The notes: generated from the sequence alone by a model not told the origin. A stretch of 64,000 nt of DNA from Sinotaia quadrata (GCA_028829895.1 CM054179.1:106801375-106865374), one strand, 5' to 3'. Positions 12,310 to 24,305 are shown, numbered from the stretch's first letter. Translations and numbers: made by a program.

Positions 12310-12422
12310 CATGTTTTCCAGTTTCACATTTTACGGACACCGTTGCTTAGAGACGTATATAACATGTTTTCCTGTTTCACATTTTACGGACACTATTGCT
12401 TAGAGACATATATAACATGTTT
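12310..12422. repeat. 53-bp tandem duplication
   Basis: Two copies start CATGTTTTCC at 12310 and 12363 and share TTTCACATTTTACGGACAC and TTGCTTAGAGAC. A third start (CATGTTTTT) follows at 12416 and then diverges. Confidence 0.92.
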
Positions 12423-13304
12423 TTAAAAATCCTACCATAGTTTAGACGTTTATGTACTTGACGTAACGGTAATGGATGGTTGCTCTGTTGTGACACTAAC
12501 ATCTTTCTTTATTAAATTCGTACGCCAGCCTTGGCTGACTGCCATTGCGTGCCTGGCCAGCATGTTTCTTTGTCTGAGGTGTACAACAGCCAGTTCGTGC
12601 ACTTTTAATTTTTTTCTATTCTTCTTGCATCCTTTATTAATGACATTGATCTTTAAGAAATCCCTGCCAAGAGCTTTATCCAGTGGAACAAATATAAACA
12701 GAAACTGTGGTCATATATAATAAATTATAAAAGACCCGTCTTGAAGTATTTGTAAATCAAATAATGGGCAGAAAAAATATGATGAATAAGTATAATATTT
12801 ATTCGGAACAACGCTGCTGTGCTGTTGCACTTTCCCTGTGAATACATTTTAATTTTATGATTAATCTGAATGAACAGGAGACAGAAACAGCATGGTAGAC
12901 AATGTTGACAATCTACTTATAGAATTAATGTTTGTGCAAGAAAGCATTTAACCAATCGATGATCATTACGAAACGAATGGCAAATGACGCGAAGTGGCCT
13001 GTAACACAAAGCTACCGATTGGTGGAAGCTTGAATGGACCAGTCTCGCTTTCAGCCGCTTACAATTCTTTGTCAAATATATTTATTGATGCATGCCATAG
13101 CAGCAAGTTAACAATAAGAAAAAGCGAATGAAACAATATGTAACTATACTTTCCTCGTTACTTTTGTTACATACCAACATTCTCTCTTCTCGAGAGAACA
13201 GTTGGCATTATTGCTGTGCAACATTCTAAATAGCATTGTTATGACCAAAACACGAAATTTATTCTGCAATTATTATTATTGTTTTTGTACAGTCTGTGTA
13301 CATT

Positions 13305-13308
<4 letters not shown>
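12423..13308. other. AT-rich stretch without recognisable features
   Basis: No array or RNA gene. A short frame at 12472-12720 begins with ATG but has no recognisable domain, and I do not call it. Confidence 0.4.

Positions 13309-13366
<58 letters not shown>
13309..13366. repeat. (TG)n microsatellite, ~29 units
   Basis: Pure TG run. The long Val/Cys and Thr/His frames across it are artefacts. Confidence 0.97.
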
Positions 13367-13367
<1 letters not shown>

Positions 13368-13372
13368 ACAGA

Positions 13373-13645
13373 GAAACACTAAGGGCAGCGAACGAGACAA
13401 AGAGAGAAAAGCAGGGATAGTGTGAGAGGACAGAGAAAGAAATAAAATCAAATAGAAGTGCAAAGAATGAGAGAGAAAGACAAAAATACAATAAAATAGA
13501 AAAAGCGGTGAGAGAGGAACAGAGAAAAAGATTGACAATCAGAGAAGTAGAGAGAGTCCAACAGAGGGAGACAGAGAGAGAGATTACAAGTTGGAGAGAG
13601 TGGGAGACAGAAAGAAATTAAGGTGAATAGAGAGGAAATGACGTA
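13373..13645. repeat. Purine-rich GA-type low-complexity tract
   Basis: About 270 bp where the plus strand is mostly A and G (AGAGAGAG, GACAGAGAAAG words). No fixed period; it looks like a decayed GA microsatellite directly beside the TG run. Confidence 0.75.
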
Positions 13646-13792
13646 GTTAAATACCGAAGGAGATATTTGTAAGTTCTTTATATCGACAGAAAGTGATCTC
13701 CTTCCCTCTAAAGTCTGGCTGGTCGTTGCTTTTTCTTTTACTTTTTAAACTCGAGCAACTGCTCCACTTCCTTTACGTTCCTATGAAAAGTA

Positions 13793-13855
13793 GCTACCGT
13801 TCACATAAAGTGTATGTACCGTTCACATAAAGTGTATGTAACGTTCACATGAATT
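13793..13855. repeat. 22-23 bp minisatellite, ~2.5 copies
   Basis: CCGTTCACATAAAGTGTATG occurs twice in tandem, followed by a third diverged CGTTCACATGAA. Confidence 0.88.
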
Positions 13856-14600
13856 TAGGTAATCTTGCGTGACTTCAACTTTTGTAATATGCTTCATGTT
13901 TCTATATGGATTTTTTTCTTTCACACTTGCCCAAATCTTCTCTTGCGTACAGTTGACTGTCCTGAGGAGACAACTCTTATTTCCAAGTGATGCCAGTTCC
14001 GGCACTTACTAGGTCACCTCTTGGCTATGTAACTGTCCATTCTTATCACGTTGCATTCTTTGACGTGCAGTTTTAATTTAATTCTTCTCGCTTTCTTCAG
14101 TGGTGATATGGCAACAACAAAAATCTGCATCATTGTTTCTTTTTTCTTTTTTCGGCAGTGGTTTTCTACCATCACTCCTACTTCGACAAGACGGGGTGGG
14201 GCAGTGTCTGTCCCATCAGTCGGGGTGCGCTCATAATAGCGCTTTAGCAAATTAATGTGGTAGTGCTTGATTGTAACCCTTACTTTAATGCATATTTGGT
14301 GATGGGCTATATGCCATTATGTAACACTGTTTATCTAATGTTCTAGATAGGTATCTGGTAACTAGCTGCTTATCCGATTAGCTAGTTAGTTGAAATGTTC
14401 TGTTATTAGTGATGAAAAAACCGACTGTTGGTACAGTATTTCTTAATAAAGAACGTGCGTCTCTCCCCCCACCCTCCCCTGTCGACGTTTGAAACTCAGC
14501 TGGAAGCAAAATATCTTCTGTAAGCAAATCTTTCTCAAGGTCACTTTGGGCACCACTACTTAGATGCCGCAGCTGTTATTATTTCTGCCTATCAAGAGGA
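13856..14600. other. Single-copy stretch
   Basis: Overlapping short frames on both strands (14014-14250 minus, 14051-14236 plus) show no recognisable domain. No repeat is visible. Confidence 0.4.
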
Positions 14601-14605
14601 CGTGT

Positions 14606-14690
<85 letters not shown>
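14601..14690. repeat. (GT)n microsatellite
   Basis: About 85 bp of GT with one early GTGA interruption. Looser GT-rich DNA continues to about 14810. Confidence 0.97.
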
Positions 14691-15289
14691 TGTATATGTG
14701 CGCGGGTGTGTGTCAAAGAGTGTTTTTGTGGGTTAATGCGTGTGTGTGTGTGTGTTTGCGTGTTGTGGTGAGCTGTTTGAGTGTTGTAGTGTGTGTATTG
14801 AGTGTGTTAAACTATGGATTCATTCCAAAAGCTACGCTAATTGTAGCTGCAACGATTCTTCCTTAGAAAAGTAATGTTGCACGTGATATCCGTGATTTTG
14901 CAAACTGTTCTGTCGCTAGGGGGGCGTGGTGCTATTTGTACCATTCAGCGGAGTACCTGTAACTGTACCGTTACTTAGAAATGCACTTGGGAAGCGTATG
15001 CGAATTGATTAATTATTTCCTTAAAAGAATCACTTTAGACAAAATTCGCCCCCAAATAACTTACTCACAACCATCTGACCATCTTATTCACAACCAACTG
15101 ACCACTGCAATCGATTGTTGCTTGATTTCTTGTGCCACCGTGTCACCCACTAGATCCAAAGGTAAGGAGAAGAAGAAGAGTGCACAAAGATAAAAGAAAG
15201 AAAGTAAAAGTAAAGACAAAAATGAAAACCAGTAACAACATGACAGCTTGCAAAGTCCAAACTTTCATTTCTTTTGACGGTAGAGCCAG

Positions 15290-15620
15290 TTCTGTTGACT
15301 CGTGCCTATAACCAGCGCCGGTGCGTTACTTCGCAGTCATTAATGCTGCTGCGGGTTCGCGATTACTACTTCCGTGCAGTCGCTGTCGTAGACCGGCACA
15401 GAATCCCCACCATCATCACCGCAACCACTACCACCACCACCGGGCGGCGCGCGCGCACTGCACACACACCGAGCTCTCGTGTGGTGGTTTTGCGTGTGAA
15501 TGGCATAAGACTGCAAGTGCACATGGCGAGTACAAAGCCGTCTTGCCCGCTTTCTTTCGTGCTGACCTACGGTGTGGCTGGAACCGCCGTTACTTGCCGT
15601 TAAAGGGGTCCAAGAAAGAC
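15290..15620. promoter_or_regulatory. CpG-richer island; possible promoter or first exon
   Basis: This 330-bp patch stands out from the AT-rich surroundings. It has CGGGCGGCGCGCGCGCACTG near 15440 and many CpGs (GCGCCGG, TTCGCGATT, CCGCCGTTACTTGCCG), plus a CCACCACCACC run. CpG-dense islands in invertebrate genomes can mark promoters or unmethylated exons. Overlapping frames at 15274-15603 and 15321-15629 have no recognisable domain; the first starts at TTG. AAAGGTAAGG, a good splice-donor match, lies just upstream near 15158. I see no TATA box at a fitting distance. Promoter function is an inference only. Confidence 0.28.
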
Positions 15621-17190
15621 AGTGGGTAGCTACGGCTCAAACCGTGGAAGACCTATTCGGTATGGTTTGATGCCAGCAAATGATGAACATTCGTTATATG
15701 TGAGGAGAGCTGCTTTTCTTTTCTTTCTAACTTCTTTCTTCCCCCTTCTTTGGTCAGGAGCAAAAAATATATTTGCCTTTTTATGAAGGATCGAAGTCGA
15801 ACTGATAACTTGCTAACCTTGCCATTTGACTGTTTAATTGTGCTTCACGAATCCTGGAAATCATAACACGTTTAAATATACATGTACTTTTTTGGTGACG
15901 TGTTCCTGCTGAATGTGCTGCAAATCGTGGCACATTTAAATACTTTTCTTATTTTTTATATCTGGACAATTGTTCCAACTGAAATTTTATGGAAATAATA
16001 GTACCATGAAATATCCCCCCCCCCCCCCCATTTTCTTGACATGCACTGGAACATCGATGTATTTCGCGCAATTGGATTACCAACATTCATAGTTACCGCC
16101 CCTCAATAATACCTTAAAACAAGTTAAATAAAGCCACATACGTAAACCACTGTGCAGTTAATTTTGATTTTGTGCTTTTTGAAAGCTGTTTTTGAAATAT
16201 TTTCACGGAATTTATCGAGTGAATGAAATTCAATTTTAAAAAATAATCAAGCAAGTTGTGCATTTGACAACAGGTGCCACTGAACGTGACTGATTCCTTC
16301 AAAGCGTGTTTTGACGGACAGCTTCTTTTAAAAATGCTGGTATTTTTGTCAAGAATAAGCAACCTAACCAAATGAGGCAGCTAAATAATCGTCATCATTG
16401 TCAGGCTCCTTACATGCAAAACTGCAAGAAGTCCATTTTAAGTCGGATTTTATGTTTTATCGCCATGACAACTACATTACTTGTCAGCATGTTTTGGGGA
16501 CATAACCATAACAGAACAAAATAAAAAGTGGAGGGCTGGAAGGATTGCCACTGTGATAACGTCATCTGAGAAATGTTTTACAGTGTTCACGCTGACTGAC
16601 TGACCAACATAAATCGTCCCAACCATTTCAAGTGCTAAAAGACGTTTCGAATTTCCTGAACACTAGCTGGGTTATCTGCTGCGTTGTAAAACTGTCAACA
16701 GTGTCTACGTCACTGGGTCAGGTTTCTGTCACAAGCCGCGGGAGTCGTCGATTCCGTGAACAGTTGTCTCAGACTCGTGGGCTCTTTGTTGGTTGCTCCT
16801 GGGCAGAGCGGTGGACATGGACACAGTGCATTTCCGTCTTGAACAAGCACATATCGAACGAGCAGCAACGAAATTGTACAAGTGTTGGTGACGTCATTTA
16901 TCAATTTTTTTTTCTCGTGTCTGGACACTTCATAGGATTACCTCAGCCTCTTTACCTCAGAGTGCGTACTTACCCCAGTCCACCTCACCAAAGTGTACTC
17001 TAGGTAATGTATTTACATATACCACTCTTTCGACCGGTGAAACAAACCCTAGCATCATGTCACTCTGTGACCCAGAATCAATGTTACTTCCCTTTTCCTT
17101 ATTGATTGAAATAACACCACTAGGAACCTCTCTCACCCCCAACCATCCCCGCGCCCTTTCCACCTACAATTGTGTGTGTGTTTGTTTGTG
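15621..17190. other. Mostly single-copy stretch
   Basis: Contains a C15 run at 16015-16029 and a full TGACGTCA at 16889-16896. The 123-codon frame at 16632-17003 begins with GTG, not ATG, and is unrecognisable. No array is visible. Confidence 0.4.
16015..16029. repeat. C15 homopolymer
   Basis: Fifteen consecutive C residues. Length polymorphism or sequencing error is likely here. Confidence 0.95.
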
Positions 17191-17196
17191 CGTGCG

Positions 17197-17208
17197 TGCG
17201 CATGCGCA
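17197..17208. promoter_or_regulatory. Perfect NRF-1-type palindrome
   Basis: TGCGCATGCGCA is a full match to the palindromic NRF-1 consensus known from vertebrate promoters. It is embedded in a TGTGTG/GCGTGC alternating tract and followed by a GGATAAAAGTATG word. No gene is visible next to it, so it may simply be part of a decayed TG/CG microsatellite. Confidence 0.3.
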
Positions 17209-18949
17209 GGATAAAAGTATGTTTTTATAAATAAAAAACAAAAACAACCAATGATGCATACTAAAATAAACCTATTCATTAGATGCTGGTTGACTAAAAC
17301 GTAAAGGGTCGTAACTCTCGGCGTACTTGTGGCCCCACTTCTCTTTTTGTATGCGAGTACGTAAAAGCACTTTTAAATGCAGCCTGGTGCGGGGTTAGTG
17401 AGGTTGGGTGGGTGTGGGCAGAGGCTAATCAAAGTGGAACCTCAAAAAGATAGGCGCATCGATTATCGGGAAAATTTCTCCCGAGGTCAGTGAAACTCGT
17501 GACTAACAGGAAACTCACGCCTGGACTGTTTTCGTGTTGACATTGACATTTGCTCGTGCTGAACCGGCCTTAGTAGAGGTTGTTGGGTTTTTTTCTCCCA
17601 ATTTACCGATGACGATTGCGATGTGCTTCGTCTTTTCTTCCCCCCACTCCCCGAACATCGTTGGAGGATATTTCCACTACTTTGACTACATCTGCCGGTC
17701 TATGGATAGTTTTTCAGCCGTTCAGCGTATAAGAAGAATATTGGACTGCGATTAAGAACTAAATTTGACACTAAGTGAATGGGTATTTCTTGGACAGAAA
17801 TTCGAAAAAGAGTAACGATTCGCATCTGGCTTCAAACATTGAAAAGGGAGCAAAGTTTAAGAAGGCAGCGGTATTCGCATCCGGCGTAAGAGGTCATGAT
17901 GACGTTTCTATAAATCAAAGTGTACGTCATATTACGTCTTGCATTGTTTCAGCATACATGCGTCGTAGCAGTTTTGACTGGAATCGAAAGCGCCAAACTT
18001 GGCTAATATGTTGAATCTGTATTAGTGTATCGTTTGCTTGAGTAGCTGCATAATATTACCATTTGTTAGGAAAAGTCTAGTCCCGCCTGTATTCTACAAC
18101 AAGCGGGATTTGTTACAAAATTTCGGAAGCCTGGAAAATATTTTCGTGAGGATGGGCTCTTTCAATCTTTTCCTGTGGTCTTGATTTGTTTTTGCTGGAG
18201 AAGTTGAGATTAGGAGATTACGTTTAATGTTCATTTATTACCAGTGCACAGTTTTCCAATGACTTTCGAAATGTGCACAACTGAATAATCAATCGTCCTG
18301 ACCTATTGTCATCATTCTCAGTAGCGTAGAAATACTGAGAGGTCGATTTTTAACACACATACCTACCACTGTTCCCTGAAAATGTGGTGACCAGATTAGG
18401 GTTTCGTCGCAAACATTGACATTACCAGGAAAACTGATCTTAACCAATTTTTTAAATTCCTGGAAATATTGTGCCGGAGTAGTTAATGAGTCTTTAAGAT
18501 TCAGAATGTACTTATTTGCAGGTTTAAAAATAAAGAAACATAGCAGGTGAAAATGTGACCTTGAAGTAACGGCCATAATGTGAAAACTGTCTCTGTGAAT
18601 GCAATTTGGTTGTCTCCCATTATCATTGTTTGCAGAGGTTTGTTCTCGGAGCCGTGTGATGCTGTTAGGTAAATGGGAAGAGTGCACACGACTATTGTTT
18701 ACGGACCCACGCTATTCATTTTACGAAGTAATAGCCCACAAATTCCTGAACAATCAGAACGGCTTTCTTTTAAAAAGAAAATTGTACAAGAGATCTGAGC
18801 GCGATTATGGATTGTTCGGGGATCGAGATTAGATGACGTAAAACTCTCCACAAACAGAAAGAGTGATGGACAGTCAGTTTGCACTGATAGTTTCAATGCT
18901 AACGGCTTCATCAATTCGGCTGCTGCATAAGAGGTATGTAAATTTGATT

Positions 18950-18950
<1 letters not shown>
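17209..18950. other. Single-copy stretch
   Basis: No array or RNA gene. The longest frame (18289-18687, minus) starts with GTG; its first internal ATG would leave about 95 codons with no recognisable domain. Short frames at 17534-17755 and 17775-18014 are likewise unrecognised. Confidence 0.4.
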
Positions 18951-19027
<77 letters not shown>

Positions 19028-19046
19028 GCACACACACACACACACA
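18951..19046. repeat. (CA)n microsatellite, ~48 units
   Basis: CA run interrupted only by two GCA steps near 19024-19030. Confidence 0.98.
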
Positions 19047-19220
19047 AATAAAAAAATAGTAAGGAAAAGAGAAAGATGAAGTGATCGCTTTAAGCAGATT
19101 TTGAATTCATCCATAATACATGTAAAATACTGTTGCGTTTCAACGTTTAGTAAGGTGTCAGAGAGGAGAGAGTTTAAATGGAGTCAGTTAGAATCTGATA
19201 ATTTGTTTTTATTTATTCTC

Positions 19221-19224
<4 letters not shown>

Positions 19225-19316
<92 letters not shown>
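19225..19316. repeat. (CT)n microsatellite, ~46 units
   Basis: Pure CT run followed by a short TATATATA. A homopurine-homopyrimidine mirror repeat of this length can form triplex (H-DNA). Confidence 0.98.
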
Positions 19317-19318
<2 letters not shown>

Positions 19319-19676
19319 GATATATATATATGACACAAAAAGGTACATTGCACCTTCTAATCTACGGACAGAACTAGGTCCAAATATGTAATTCACGTCT
19401 GTAAGAGTGTACGTTGTGTCCTTATACTCCGTGACATTGTTATAATCCTCTAACGCGCCTTTCTATTTATAGATTTGAGTGCTTATAACAACTTAACGCA
19501 TTCACGCTCTTTAAGAAATGGTTTTGTCTTTCTTTGCTGCTGAGCCAACTTCCACTTTGGCGTTGCAGTCTACGAAAGTGATGTAAGGGGGCTAACTCAG
19601 GAATTTCCAAATGTGACTGAGTGCAGTAATGTAATTCTCTGTGCAGCTATCAACAGTTTGTTTATAAATATGTGTG

Positions 19677-19680
19677 TCTG

Positions 19681-19751
<71 letters not shown>

Positions 19752-19772
19752 GTCTGTCTGTCTGTCTGTCTG
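19677..19772. repeat. Compound (TCTA)n(TCTG)n microsatellite
   Basis: About 18 TCTA units followed by about 5 TCTG units. Confidence 0.97.
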
Positions 19773-20024
19773 AATGACTGACTGTGTATGTCTGTAAATC
19801 TGTCTGTCATTTCAATGAATTTCCAGTCACATTCATTCACTGCTGTTTTTACACTGTAAATTTTCAAGTGTTCCATTTGTAATCAATGCCAGATTTTTTT
19901 CTTCTGAACTGTAGGCACAAAGCTGTTGAATGTTTTGCAAAGACGAGCGTACTACTTAAACCCTTGGCAATCCTAAATTCTAGATTTACAAGTTTACTTA
20001 CCGCGGTTTCTTGTAATTTGAACT

Positions 20025-21549
20025 GATTTTTGTTAGTTCAAACTTTATTATTTTATTGTGGCAGAGTAAATTGGTCTATTTTAAAATTTAAATTTAAGTG
20101 TTTTATAAATTGTTAAACTGTTAGGAGTGACCTGACCTCGGGCACTCCTTATGACGGTGTTTTGGGAAGTAAACACGTGGGTCGACAATATGCAATGCTG
20201 ATGTAATGCAACCAGCCAATGAACTGAGATCTAACAGTTTACCTGCTGTAGAGAAATCTATTGTCTGATCACTTGAATTAAAAGTGGCAAAGAAGTCCAG
20301 TCATGAAAGGCGGCCGTTTTAGTTTAATGGCGAGTTAACTTTCTGTTTGAGAGAGAATAGACTCAAAAATATTTTGTGCATTTTTGCTGTTGATGTGTTA
20401 TAGTTGTGATTTATGTAAAGGTATACTGTGGGAGTGGACCATTATTTCTGCAAATATTTGAACTTAGCTGCTTGTATGTAGTGTGCTAACATTTGACATT
20501 GTTTTGATATGCAGTATTTATTATGCTGTGTGCGTGTATTGGGCTAATAAATACAGCTGAGACGGCAGTTTAAGAAAGAATGGAGTTATAAAGTGATAAA
20601 CTAGAAACTTAGGTTTGCTCCCTGATTATATTTTACAGGGACAAGCAGCCTTTTGTATATGTATGATTTGAACCTCCTGGTTTGCTGATTGTATACTGCT
20701 ATAACTGACTGTGGTAAGACGAAAGTGCAGTGTGTAAGTGTGGAGAATACACTACACTCAATTTGATGTAATGCTGCAAGATATGCAGACTACATGAGCA
20801 ATTTCTGGTATAAGGAAGTGCTAGAGTTGCTGTAGTGGTTGTTCTGCTTGAAGAATAACAGAGGGTGCCCAGGTTTGGCTTCGAGAGAATAACAACCCAT
20901 CAGTTTTTTTTTTTCATTGTGTGTTGAGAGAGACATGTGGAGTTGACAGCAGACAATATACTTGTGAAATTGTTGCAAAACAAGTGCATGAAAGACAATC
21001 ACAGCTTGTCTAAATCAGGTTATCTAAAGACTATTATCACTTATCTCTAATAACTTCATTTGTATTATCTGATAAGGACCACCCTTGTGATATGTATTGA
21101 ATTGTTGATTATATTTTATGATATAGACTGTGTAAACAAACTTATTTGAATGTAGTATCAAGTAACCTATTTCATTGTATTTGTCATATGTATATTTGAT
21201 TGTTGATTTAATAAATACATTGCTAAATTTATTGACCTTCTTACACATGTCGAAGAAAGTGGATGGATGGGGGCTCGCTAAATATAAATTAAAGACGGAT
21301 TTGTCTTCTCCTTCAGTAAGACGTTTTCCACCTACGAAATATTTTCTGATGGTAAATGTTTGTTTTTAATGTTGTTTAAGAGAGAAAAAGTTTACAGATC
21401 CAGTATATTCGCCAAGTGAGAGAGAAGATTGGTGTTTGCTGGAGAACTATTAATAATATAAATTAAGATTCTCATCACTTGTAATTAATTATGACTGATT
21501 CATTAAATAATAATAATCATAATCATTAACTAAGTGGCGTCGGTGTCAC
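20025..21549 (+). mobile_element. Dispersed element family, copy B (longest copy)
   Basis: This is the reference copy for a family with at least four members here. Its left part (about 20025-20375) aligns with the far end of copy D: GTGGCAGAGTAAATT, AGTAAACAC, ACTGAGATC, TCTATTGTCT, TTAATGG and AGTTAACT. Its middle (20377-20835) aligns with copies A and D. Its right part (about 20985-21549) aligns with copy C through TAATAACTTCATTT, TTTATTGACCTTCTTA, GGATTTGTCTTCT and TTAACTAAGTGGCGT. No transposase, reverse transcriptase or other coding frame is present, so it is non-autonomous or an old remnant. I see no clear terminal inverted repeat, LTR pair or target duplication. Ends are only as good as the by-eye alignments. 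Confidence 0.72.
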
Positions 21550-21925
21550 ACTTATTTCATATTCTAGTTAAATAAAATTAGTTCCAATTTAATATATGTG
21601 TGCGTTCGCGGGTGTGTGCAAAAATCACATATTTAATACATCTGAAATAAATGTAAATAGTATTATCACAGTTATAGAGTAACAGCTTTAAAATCATACG
21701 TAACTATTACGTGACAACAGTATTTTAAAATGAAGAAGTGAAAGTTTCTCCTTACTCTTCTTATATCTGTTATTGCCGAATCAATGACTGCTTTGACAGT
21801 TTTATGATGTTCGAAAGACAAATAAGCGAATCGCTGTGAACGGCTGGAAATTGATCAGTTAGTAAAATAATTCTGCAGTTTAATACGTGGTTTAAGCTTG
21901 TCAGCCACTATACAATGATTACAGA
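21550..21925. other. AT-rich stretch right of copy B
   Basis: No feature recognised. Confidence 0.35.
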
Positions 21926-21929
21926 AATG

Positions 21930-22410
21930 TGACTGACGAAATTTAAAATCACGTCCTTGTTAAGTTTAGAGTATTTCACTCACTGATTGACGCCATTTCA
22001 TATCACAGTCTTGATTAGAGTATTTTGACCTCTGGATGAGTGCAGAATTTAATTCATAACCACCAGTTTATTCCATTTAATATCACTCTTCATATCAGTT
22101 TTACAGCCATTAAAAGGTCGCTATGAAACGGTTGTATCATTAATGATTTAGACATGTTTAGCCATTAATTGATGCCAATTCATATCTTTGCCTCACATAT
22201 GATTGAAGTAGTTTGGCCACTAATTGAATATGTTTCATTTCATCGTTTTAGTCACGACTTCTGCCGTATGGCTTTACTTGACGCCATCTTTTATTCCCAA
22301 GGTCAGTCACGATGTTAGATATAACTATAATTAACGTCATGTAATCTTACCTTTTCAGTGCAGCTGTAAAGTTACGTAGTCATTAACTGGAACCATCTAA
22401 GCTCAGTCAT
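21930..22410. repeat. Very decayed ~60-bp tandem array (tentative)
   Basis: Words such as ATTGACGCCATTTCATATC, TTCCATTTAATATCAC, ATTGATGCCAATTCATATC and TGACGCCATC recur at rough 60-bp or double spacing, with GTTTTAGCCA/GTTTTACAGCC words between. I read it as a minisatellite near the limit of recognition. Confidence 0.4.
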
Positions 22411-22662
22411 GAATGAAGTGTTTTAAGCACTACATGAAACAATTGAATGCCGTTGTGGGAGGCTCTATGTACAGGATTACAAATCTTTTTTGACCTTCTT
22501 TAATGCTCGTGACTTTTGGGGATCATTAGGTTTGCCGCAAACCTCTTCTCGGATCTTGTCGTTGTTTGTGGTTTTTCTCCTCTTCGTTTGAAACCTGAAG
22601 TAATTTAGGCAGCACTTTTCAATTTCAATTTCATAGAATTTATTTTTGTTACATTAAAATCT

Positions 22663-22735
22663 GGTTTGTCATTTTACCTTCATAACAATTTTGCCACATT
22701 CGTTTGTCATTTTACCATCATAACACTCGCAACAT
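22663..22735. repeat. 38-bp tandem duplication
   Basis: GTTTGTCATTTTACC(T/A)TCATAACA occurs at 22664 and 22702 with partly conserved remainders. Confidence 0.8.
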
Positions 22736-23087
22736 GGGAAAACAAATCCATATTACATCATCCACATCTCAGTTCACAAATCGTCGGGGATTTATTTATC
22801 GTGTTTTATCATTTAATTTTACTGAGAACATTTCAACACCGTTTTCCGATTATTCTATCGCCATATCTTAGCATAATACTGACACCACGTTCTGGTGTTT
22901 TTAGCCAGTCAATGTGCAAACATCAATGCTGTGTGTGCCTTCTCCCTTTTCAACGAGTGTAAGCCAGCTCGTAGACGACCGGTTCTAGTTTCACAACTCT
23001 CAAATTGCGGACATAAATGTCATGTGACTTCTACACACGAGCTCTTCTCGTCATGTAGATACCACTTTCTTGCAATTTTGGAAAACG

Positions 23088-23612
23088 CACACACTTCCAC
23101 ACGCATACACATCCACATCCACACACATCCACACGCATACACATCCACATATACACACATCCACACGCATACACATCCACATACACACACATCCACACGC
23201 ATACACTTCCACATACACACACATCCACATACACACACATCCACACGCATACACATCCACATACACACACATCCACACGCACACACATCCACATACACAC
23301 ACATCCACACGCATACACTTCCACATACACACACATCCACATACACACACATCCACACGCATACACATCCACATACACACACATCCACACGCACACACAT
23401 CCACATACACATCCACACGCACACACATCCACATGCACACACTTCCACATGCACACACATCCACACGCATACACATCCACATACACACACATCCACACGC
23501 ACACACATCCACACGCACACACATCCACATACACACACATCCACACGCATACACATCCACATCCACACACATCCACACGCACACACATCCACATGCACAC
23601 ACACACGTGAAT
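23088..23612. repeat. CA-rich minisatellite with ~30-bp unit
   Basis: Built from CACACATCCACA and CACGCATACACATCCACATA blocks (about 14 and 16 bp). The T, G and C variants (ACTTCC, ATGCAC) are distributed in repeated patterns. Every reading frame is open because the permitted words contain no stop codon, which explains the 190-250 codon frames on both strands. These His/Thr/Pro and Cys/Val/Trp frames are not genes. Confidence 0.95.
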
Positions 23613-23639
23613 ACACACACGGTATTCAAGTTCTTCAAG

Positions 23640-23845
23640 AGGAATAAGCTAAAATGTTTGTAAGTTGAAAGTTTACTGAAGAAATAAGTTAAAGTGTTAG
23701 TAAAAGTTTCACTTGAATAAGCTAAAGCATTCGTAAGTAAAATGTGTACTTGAGTAAGCGAAAGTGTTAAGAAATGTGTACTTGAGTTAACTAAAGTGTT
23801 AGGCAAACAATTTCTTTAGTAAGCGAAAGAGTTAGTTAAATACGT
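23640..23845. repeat. Decayed ~35-bp minisatellite
   Basis: Repeated (C/G)TTGA(A/G)TAAGCTAAAG, AAAGTGTTAG and AAATGTGTACTT words at about 30-40 bp spacing, roughly six copies. Confidence 0.75.
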
Positions 23846-23959
23846 CACTGAGAATTGGTAATAAAACTATCCCTGAGTCGTACGAACGTTGAGAAGTAAG
23901 CTAAGTCATAGTCAGTCAAATGTCCTTGAATGTAATAAAATGCTAGTCGACCAAAATCC

Positions 23960-24305
23960 CATAGGTCAGTTGATACAGCCGGAAATGCCATGAGTGAGCT
24001 GTATAGACAAATATTCAACAGTAAAGTAGTTTTAGTTTCTGGGCGAGTTAGACTGCACCAGATCTTCATAAGTAAAATAGTTTGTTTATGTTTGAGTTAG
24101 GCTGTATAAGATACTCATCAGTAAAATCTGGGTTTGTTAGAATACGCATGACATTCAACAGTAGTTTAGGTCTCTGGGTTTGTTAGAATATACAAGACAT
24201 TCGACAGTATTTTGTCTCTGGGTTTGTTAGCATATGAAAGGCATTCAACTGAAAAGTAATTTAATACCTGGGTGAATTAGAATATACACTATATTCACCG
24301 GAAGT
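23960..24305. repeat. Decayed ~57-bp minisatellite
   Basis: Recurring GACATTCAACAGTA and TCTGGGTTTGTTAGAATA words at about 55-60 bp spacing, five to six copies. Older copies lie on the left. Confidence 0.75.

Noticed and set aside
16632..17003. 123-codon plus-strand frame
   Set aside because: Starts with GTG in what looks like nuclear animal DNA, overlaps a minus-strand frame, and shows no domain.
18289..18687. 132-codon minus-strand frame, non-repetitive
   Set aside because: It begins with GTG. From the first ATG about 95 codons remain, with no recognisable domain, and another minus-strand frame overlaps it.
20665..20674. GATTTGAACC (minus-strand B box) inside element copy B, suggesting a SINE
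   Set aside because: Copy A has TAAATCTCC and copy D AAATCAATCTCC at the same position, so the B box is not ancestral to the family.
22895..23806. Frames of 195-251 codons on both strands across the CA-rich array
   Set aside because: The repeat unit has no stop codon on either strand, the predicted proteins are pure low complexity, and several frames overlap the same bases.
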